Shown here piece after piece: positions 1-5,500 of a stretch of DNA of 6,394 nt. Each line of letters starts with the position of its first letter. The stretch's first letter is position 1. A program made the position numbers and the translations under genes. The notes beneath the pieces were generated by a model that saw only the letters and a list, made by a program, of their open reading frames with translations, was not told the origin of the DNA and ran no database searches. Source of the stretch: Candidatus Altarchaeales archaeon A3 (lineage in GTDB: Archaea; Altiarchaeota; Altiarchaeia; Altiarchaeales; Altiarchaeaceae); the NCBI GenBank assembly GCA_002083985.1, contig MTER01000054.1, positions 1 through 6,394 on the forward strand. The letters run 5' to 3'.

Positions 1-68
1 AACATATTTAATATATTAAAAATAATTATATAATAATTATATAATCTTTTATATTAAAAATTCTTTAG
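1..68 (+). promoter_or_regulatory. Putative archaeal promoter of pyrB with tandem TATA-like 11-mers
   Basis: The region is almost pure A/T. The 11-mer TAATTATATAA occurs twice in perfect tandem, at 23-33 and 34-44. Archaeal TATA boxes are normally centred about 26-27 bases before the transcription start. The second copy would therefore place the start near 66, just before the ATG at 69, giving a leaderless or nearly leaderless mRNA. The A-run at 18-22 could act as the purine-rich BRE. No Shine-Dalgarno sequence precedes the ATG, which fits leaderless initiation. In DNA this AT-rich such motifs also arise by chance, so the promoter call rests mainly on position. Confidence 0.4.
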
Positions 69-249
69 ATGTCCAAGTTATTTTTTTACAGTCCCTTAGC
101 ATAGAAGAAATAAACAGAATCCTTGTGAAGTCAGAGTAAATGGAAGAAATTTTAAGAGAAAGGAAGAAATACAATAAGCATAAAAATAAAATACTTATAA
201 ATTTGTTTTTCGAGCCCAGCACAAGAACAAAGCAAGTTTTGCATCAGCA
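69..249 (+). pseudogene. pyrB: Disrupted 5' part of pyrB (carbamoyl-phosphate-binding N-terminus out of frame)
   Basis: Reading the three forward frames piecewise restores a normal aspartate carbamoyltransferase N-terminus. ATG at 69 opens MSKLFF, then a frame change near 80-88 (around a run of seven T) leads into QSLSIEEINRILVKSE. An in-frame TAA follows at 137-139, where Pyrococcus-type enzymes have Arg/Lys and one base change from AAA would give the stop. MEEILRERKKYN... follows, then KILINLFFEPSTRT at 188-229. One base is then missing around 229-231: an extra A in ACAAAG would join STRT to K-ASFASAMERL in the frame of the downstream coding region. STRT is the carbamoyl-phosphate-binding loop (E. 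coli Ser52-Thr55), so it is encoded but disconnected from the rest. Three separate lesions of mixed type suggest decay or poor base calls at a contig end. Residue-level similarity is judged by eye against remembered ATCase sequences. Confidence 0.8.
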
Positions 250-957
250 ATGGAAAGACTGAATGGAAGATGTGTTGACTTCACTAAAGAAACTTCATCA
301 ATTGTGAAAGGAGAAAGCTTATCTGATACTGTACATGTAATGGATTCATACTGTGATATTATTGTGATAAGACATCCTAAAGAAGGCTCAGCAAGGCTGG
401 CTGCAGAGATCGCTGAACACCCTGTAATAAATGCAGGAGATGGAAGCAACCAGCACCCAACACAAAGCCTTCTTGATTTATATACAATAAAAAAATCATA
501 TGGTAAAATCACAGGACTGGACATTGCGATTGTAGGAGATTTAAAATACGGCCGAACAGTGCACTCACTAGCATACGCCCTTGTAATGTTTGATAATGAC
601 TTAACATTTATATCGCCGGGAGAACTTAAAATGCCTGCACAGATAATAGAAAAAATAAAGAAAAAAGGGATAAAAATTAAAGAAAAAAATTTCGTTGACA
701 ACGGATATGATATAATCTATGTGACACGAATACAGAAAGAAAGATTTCCTGACATACAGGAATACGAGAAAGTTAAAAACACATACAGGACAACAAAAGA
801 AATACTTGATGAAAAAACACTTGTAATGCACCCCCTGCCTAGAATAAATGAAATAGACAAAAACATAGACAAAACACCTCAAGCATTATACTTCAAGCAG
901 GCATCATACGGTATTCCTGTCAGAATAGCAATACTTGACGAAGCACTCACACAATAA
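250..957 (+). CDS. pyrB: Aspartate carbamoyltransferase catalytic chain, 5'-truncated by frameshift
   Basis: PyrB joins carbamoyl phosphate and L-aspartate to form N-carbamoyl-L-aspartate, the committed step of cytosolic pyrimidine synthesis. This frame gives 235 residues against about 300-310 for the family, because the first ~60 codons lie in other frames upstream. Active-site residues are visible by alignment to E. coli: Ser16 and Lys20 of the 80s loop (Ser80, Lys84), Arg41-His42 in IRHPKEG (Arg105), His69 and Gln72 in NQHPTQ (His134, Gln137), Arg102 in GRTVHS (Arg167), Arg160 and Gln162 in TRIQKER (Arg229, Gln231), and Leu196-Pro197 in HPLPR. The C-terminus is complete. The ATG at 250 corresponds to an internal Met after the STRT loop and is unlikely to be the true start; a product beginning there would lack that loop and should be inactive. 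The natural start is probably the ATG at 69. No regulatory-chain gene (pyrI) follows; the next gene is convergent. Family assignment is very secure; whether the gene is functional is uncertain. Confidence 0.93.
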   Translation: MERLNGRCVDFTKETSSIVKGESLSDTVHVMDSYCDIIVIRHPKEGSARLAAEIAEHPVINAGDGSNQHPTQSLLDLYTIKKSYGKITGLDIAIVGDLKYGRTVHSLAYALVMFDNDLTFISPGELKMPAQIIEKIKKKGIKIKEKNFVDNGYDIIYVTRIQKERFPDIQEYEKVKNTYRTTKEILDEKTLVMHPLPRINEIDKNIDKTPQALYFKQASYGIPVRIAILDEALTQ

Positions 958-963
958 CATCAC

Positions 964-1032
964 GCTCAACACCCGATGCTTTCGTATTATAACCTTAATC
1001 ACTATATTATTTGACTACTAAGAGTGTTGAGC
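964..1032. repeat. Perfect 9-bp inverted repeat, possible structured RNA or bidirectional terminator
   Basis: GCTCAACAC at 964-972 is the exact reverse complement of GTGTTGAGC at 1024-1032, enclosing a 51-base AT-rich interior. The arms are GC-richer than their surroundings. The pairing does not extend beyond nine base pairs on either side. A transcript of either strand could close a 69-nt structure between two converging genes. The large loop and the lack of a T-run directly after the right arm on the plus strand argue against a classical hairpin terminator. A small ncRNA or a chance or remnant repeat remains possible. Confidence 0.5.
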
Positions 1033-1073
1033 ATATGGATATTGACATTCAACCGTACATGTTCATCACTACC

Positions 1074-1079
1074 AAAAAA
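1074..1079 (-). terminator. Oligo-T tract ending the minus-strand surface operon
   Basis: On the minus strand six consecutive T residues follow directly after the TAA stop of the 484-aa protein gene. Archaeal RNA polymerase terminates at short oligo-T tracts without a required hairpin. The position immediately after the last gene of the operon fits, although a T6 run is a weak signal in DNA this AT-rich. Confidence 0.4.
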
Positions 1080-2534
1080 TTATCTTCTCTTTATAACTAT
1101 ATAAATTATCACAACTCCAAGAAGTAATAATATCACAATTATTGGTATTAAAATTTCATTCTCATGTAATTTGGATTTTTGTTCTTCATGTATGTCTTTA
1201 TTTGTATTGTTTGAAATTTCTTTATAGACTTCTATGTTGTTAATACTTTCAATTGTTTCAATGTTACCGATATTTATTGTTTTTGTATCGCCGCATGAAA
1301 TAGCATCTTTTTTAGAATATGATTTGTTTTTTATCTGTGCCATTATTTCAACAGTATGTGTTATATGTGTGTAAATTTTATCCAAATTTAAGGAATATAT
1401 GCCTGATGCATCACTGTTTATTGATCCTATATATGTCTCATCAAGATAAATAGTGATAATTATATTTTCAACAGGAGAGTTATTTTTATATTTTATCTCG
1501 CCTTTAACTTCTGTTTTTAATTTGCAAACTTCAACAGGGATTGTGATGTTTATATTTTCCCTTGTTCCGCATGAAATTGTTGACTTGTTTGCATAAATTT
1601 TGTTATTGATAACTGCCTCAACATCAATTTCTTGTTTTAAATTTTTACACAAGCCTTTTTCAACTGAAAGCAGATATGCTCCTTCGTTATTGGTAGAAAG
1701 ATTGCTGAATAATATATTATTTAAATAGATTTTAAGGCTTACATTTTCAATCCCCATGCCATCAACATATTTTATTGTTCCAAAAACAATTGTTGAAGAT
1801 TTACATTCAAAACAAGGCAATTCAGAAATTACGCCACCAGCACCACCACCAAAAGCACCACCTCCCCCGGATGTTTCATAAGTTTTTGTATTTGTATTTT
1901 TTTCTGTATTTTTTTCATCGATGCTTTCATTAATTTCTATATTAAAATTTATTACTGAATTTCCTGCTGCTGTTGTTTTACTAGAATATTTTTTTCCATT
2001 TATTGTTGTTTCAATCGTTATTTCATGCGTTTTATTGCTGACTAACTTAATTTCAAACGACCCGTATTCATTTGTAGTTGCGGATTTATAATATGAATTA
2101 TCAATATATATCTCAATAGTTGCATTTTTGACCGGTGATCCGTTTTGATATTTTAAAATTCCGCTAATCTTAGACATATTTTTTTCGCTGACAATAATAT
2201 CTATTTCTTTACTCACGCCGCAACAGGATATTGTTGAAATATATGAATAATTTATTCCTCCGGCATTTACTTTCACCTCAACAGGTAGAACACCATTTGT
2301 TGGAAGCATAGGAACAAATTTATAAAACCCGTTGCTTCCTGTTATAATCTCATGTGTTTTTGAACCATTCACATACAATTCAACATTTGCATTTTGAACC
2401 GGAGTGCCATTCTCATACTTAACAATTCCTGTTATTGGCGTTGGAAATGCACAAATATCTTCGCAGGGAGGAGATGCGGATGAATTTAATAAAAAAATAA
2501 ATAACATCCACACCATATACATATACCCTTTCAT
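1080..2534 (-). CDS. Membrane-anchored surface protein with four carboxypeptidase-regulatory-like (Ig-like) repeats
   Basis: This is a 484-residue predicted type I membrane protein facing outward. A signal peptide covers about 1-21 (MKGYMYMVWMLFIFLLNSSAS). Four ~85-residue beta-sandwich repeats of the carboxypeptidase-regulatory-like/transthyretin type follow at about 28-115, 121-202, 244-332 and 337-423. Each opens with a GxxKYxNGxPVxNAxxxxY-like block, has a G-x-Y turn in the middle, and ends near ISCG. A Thr/Asn/Lys/Glu-rich stretch and the glycine-rich hinge SGGGGAFGGGAGG (222-234) split the repeats into two pairs. A polar stalk, a membrane helix at about 461-480 and a KRR tail close the protein. 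There are 15 N-X-S/T sequons outside the signal, fitting a glycosylated archaeal envelope protein. No enzymatic motif is seen. ATG at 2534-2532 was chosen because it gives a clean signal peptide and lies one base after the upstream stop; a TTG at 2549 would add five residues and overlap the upstream gene. No Shine-Dalgarno is evident, so coupled translation is likely. The specific ligand or partner is unknown. Confidence 0.88.
   Translation of the reverse strand: MKGYMYMVWMLFIFLLNSSASPPCEDICAFPTPITGIVKYENGTPVQNANVELYVNGSKTHEIITGSNGFYKFVPMLPTNGVLPVEVKVNAGGINYSYISTISCCGVSKEIDIIVSEKNMSKISGILKYQNGSPVKNATIEIYIDNSYYKSATTNEYGSFEIKLVSNKTHEITIETTINGKKYSSKTTAAGNSVINFNIEINESIDEKNTEKNTNTKTYETSGGGGAFGGGAGGVISELPCFECKSSTIVFGTIKYVDGMGIENVSLKIYLNNILFSNLSTNNEGAYLLSVEKGLCKNLKQEIDVEAVINNKIYANKSTISCGTRENINITIPVEVCKLKTEVKGEIKYKNNSPVENIIITIYLDETYIGSINSDASGIYSLNLDKIYTHITHTVEIMAQIKNKSYSKKDAISCGDTKTINIGNIETIESINNIEVYKEISNNTNKDIHEEQKSKLHENEILIPIIVILLLLGVVIIYIVIKRR
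1266..1526 (-). repeat. Carboxypeptidase-regulatory-like repeat 4
   Basis: This copy encodes residues 337-423, with VKGEIKYKNNSPVENIIITI at its start. Cys337 and Cys414 (in AISCG) are 77 residues apart. It is the membrane-proximal copy, followed by a polar stalk and the anchor helix. Confidence 0.7.
1539..1805 (-). repeat. Carboxypeptidase-regulatory-like repeat 3
   Basis: This copy encodes residues 244-332, with VFGTIKYVDGMGIENVSLKI at its start. Cys244 and Cys322 (in TISCG) are 78 residues apart. An extra Cys296 sits in the middle and may pair with Cys241 just before the repeat. Confidence 0.7.
1929..2174 (-). repeat. Carboxypeptidase-regulatory-like repeat 2, cysteine-free copy
   Basis: This copy encodes residues 121-202, with ISGILKYQNGSPVKNATIEI at its start. 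It lacks both the opening cysteine and the closing one: the ISCG position reads AAGNS. All other copies carry both cysteines. Confidence 0.7.
2190..2453 (-). repeat. Carboxypeptidase-regulatory-like repeat 1 of the 484-aa protein
   Basis: This copy encodes residues 28-115. It starts at Cys28 and has ITGIVKYENGTPVQNANVEL near its start. It ends with ISCCG, where Cys104/Cys105 can pair with Cys28 at a distance of 76-77 residues. DNA similarity to repeat 2 is visible around the GTPVQNA/GSPVKNA block. Confidence 0.7.
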
Positions 2535-2535
2535 A

Positions 2536-5500
2536 TTATTGTATGTCAACCGCTATTGGCGAATTTACATTCAGTTTTATCCAGTATCCCTTCCATGGTT
2601 CGAATTTTGTCAGGCTGTTATTCTGTATTCGGGAATCATAGAATTCCCAGATATTATTATTTCCGAATGTATAAATTTCGACATCCCCCGGTATGTTTAT
2701 AGAACTTATGTTCCTTGATTCAAGAAGCGGCCATCCGACAAGATTCCATCCCGGATTCAGATTCCATGTTCCATTGCTTGCAACAATCCCATTTACTTTA
2801 ATGCTTTGAGGAGAATTGCTTAACTTCATCCAATATCCTTTCAACAGGTTTATTGTTGAAAGTGTTCCCCAACGAGAGCCCCCAAAAGATATTGAATAAT
2901 TCCATCCATTGCCATAAGCAAAAACCCCTTCATAATCTAAACTTCCGAGAACACTGTTAATTGATTCATTGACAGGTTGTACGGGAACTGAAAATAGCAT
3001 GCAGTTATTTCCAAATGTGGCAGTATATAATGGCAATGATATATTTACATAATTAAAGCCGCATCCGCAATGAACCTCAACTGCTGCTGCAGATTCAACT
3101 CCATACTCATCTCTTGCAATTATTGTTATTGTTGCATTTTCGGTGGTATTGATGAAATGTTCAAGAACTAAAGTATATGCTCCTGTATCAGATGTTAAAA
3201 CCGAGGTAATAAGATTGTTTCCGCGATATGCACTAACATTTGCGTTTTTAACCATAGTCTCCTCCTTACTTACATATCCCTGAACAACTATTGGCAAAAG
3301 ACAAACATTTTCTTCAAAGCATGTCCTGATATTTATTGAATGGTTTTTTATGAAAGTATTTTTACCATGCGCATTTACATTATTTGTCAATATAACTCCT
3401 TTTTCCGAGGTGTTCACTTTGCAATTTACTTTAAGAATTGTAAGACCACTTCCCAAGATTCCATCATGATGATATCTAAGTGCACCATTATCCCAACTGA
3501 AATCACCGCCAATATATGAAAGCCCTGCAGGCAAAATATCCTCAACAACCAGATTTTCAATATCTACACTTCCATTATTTTCAACGACTATCGTGAAGTT
3601 TACATCATCACCATTATTAAAGCAATTTTTGTTATTTACATTTTTTATTATGTAAAAATCTCCATGCTGCACAACATTTGTTGTTACATTACTACACATC
3701 ACTTCTTTGTTGTTTTCACGGATACACGCGATGTTTGTTATATTTTCTTTATTGCCCGTAACATTCACCTTGAAGGATATTTCGCAGTAACGATTATCTG
3801 TTAACCTTTCCTTCGTGCATTTAACAGCTCTGTTTTCAGATGTAAATGTACAATTAAAGTCGCAGTTATTCTTTGTAAAGTTTATGAATTCAACTTCGTA
3901 GGGTAAAGTATCTGTTATTTCTAAGTATCTGCTTTGACCATTTCCGGTATTACTCACTGTAAGTTCATATTCAAGATCATCCCCGATATAAACTTTTTCA
4001 GAGTCCGCTGTTTTTTGTAATGTCAAATTTGAGCATTTAATTGCAGTAGTGTAGTTTACAATTTTATTATAAACCACACTATTAAGCGTGTAATTTATGT
4101 ACGCAATGTTTGTAATGTTACTCCCCCAATAATAACTGTTGTTAGTAACCTTTACAGCAATCCATAATTCTGTATCAGCACCCATATTATTCATTGTAAA
4201 AATAACATTGCGATTATTATCCTCATAATTACAATTTATAGGCCCGCAGCCAACAAATGTAACTTCCCCCGGCAGCGTATCAGCAACACGAATATTTGAA
4301 AGAGTCTTATTTGTATTTTTCATTATTCTTATCGTATAATTCAAAATTTCATTACATCTTGCTCCTTCACCAGGATCTTCAATATTCTTACTTACTGAAA
4401 CTTCAGAGCAATTTACAGATGTCTCCGCTAATGCACTTCTTATTATGTTTAATGAAGTCCAGTTACTTGCAAAAGCATTATTAGTCAATGTTGAATTACA
4501 TGCTGAATTCTTTGTATCTGCATAAATTTCAATAGAACATGGATTTGTAATTGTCTCAATATCTATGTCGTGAACAATTAAACAGGTTCCATCTCTTGAA
4601 CTTATATTTACAGGAACTCTACAATAAGCAATTCCACTTGCATCTGTTTCACTTACACAACCACTGCAATCACATGCCATAGCCCAGGAATTTAATATAT
4701 CCCTGAATTTAATTTCTTTTGTTTCTGAAATTTCTCCCTGCCATTCAGGAATCCTATCCAATCCAGTATCAAAACTATAATAATCTGTTGCTGCTGTTCC
4801 TGATAAAACATAATTCCCTTTTTCAGATGCCCCTAAAGAAATACAAGGCGGAATTCCTGCTGTAGCAATAGGCTCTGGAAGGGCGTATTTAGCAACAAAG
4901 ACCCAATCTACATTATTGTAAGCATCACGAGTGGAATGATCATTATATTCGCCAAACATTACTCCCATTGGCATAGTAGGAATGGTAGAAGTAGAGGTAA
5001 GATTTTGCCATAAAACGCCGTCTTGATATAGGTTCAGATTTCCCATGCAGTAACTTAAAAGATAAGTATGCCAATTTGAATCAGGTTGAATATTTCCTCC
5101 TCCAGTTATGCCCTGACCATTGGCAATATATAACCCTCTACTAGATTCAGAACACCAGCCATCATCGCATGACTTATACTGATAAACAGCAGCCTCTTCA
5201 GCAATCTCAAAACAGTGACCTCTGCACCCAAGCGATGTCCACCAAGCGGCAAATTCATTGGCTTGATTCATTCTTGAAAACCCAAATACATGTGCTTCAT
5301 AGTGAGTTCTGGATCCGGTAAATTGTTGTCTAAACTTCGCCTGTAATCCCATAGAAAGATTGATTCTTTGGCCTACTGCTCTTGAGCCAACACCGCCTGC
5401 AGTAACGGTTAGAATTCCATTAGAAACAGTAGCTGAACCAGCATTTCCTGCATTTCTCCATTTGCTTTCATTCAATGTACTGCCAAGAAAATCGTCATAT

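Larger units (their letters stand above)
958..1079. other. Convergent intergenic region
   Basis: These 122 bases lie between the stop of pyrB and the stop of the minus-strand surface gene. They contain the 9-bp inverted repeat and the minus-strand oligo-T tract listed separately. No tRNA T-loop signature, no C/D-box pair and no open frame with a recognisable product was seen on either strand. Confidence 0.7.

Noticed and set aside
224..240. Programmed ribosomal frameshift as the explanation for the pyrB frame change
   Set aside because: ACAAAGCAAG has no canonical slippery heptamer, and an upstream in-frame TAA plus a further frame change would also have to be bypassed.
195..701. Open frame of 168 codons on the minus strand with a hydrophobic start
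   Set aside because: It lies antisense to the well-supported pyrB coding sequence and resembles no family; the hydrophobic residues follow from AT-rich antisense codons.
601..882. Phe/Tyr-rich minus-strand open frame
   Set aside because: Antisense shadow of pyrB with extreme aromatic content and no family resemblance.
964..1032. tRNA-like gene, suggested by a 69-base span closed by a 9-bp stem
   Set aside because: No D-arm, anticodon arm or TTCRA T-loop can be drawn on either strand.
2535..2549. TTG start at 2549 for the small surface protein, giving an overlap with the upstream gene
   Set aside because: The ATG at 2534-2532 gives a clean signal peptide and lies one base after the upstream stop; the TTG would only add a polar MTYNN extension.
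2536..2700. Sortase or archaeosortase anchor at the C-terminus of the giant protein
   Set aside because: The protein ends in a beta-strand-like NSPIAVDIQ with no LPxTG or PGF motif, hydrophobic helix or basic tail.
2404..2718. Plus-strand open frame of 104 codons across the junction of the two surface genes
   Set aside because: Antisense to two genes with clear domain structure; no recognisable motif or start signal.
4296..4484. Plus-strand open frame of 62 codons
   Set aside because: Antisense to the DUF11 region with low-complexity Leu/Tyr/Ser composition.
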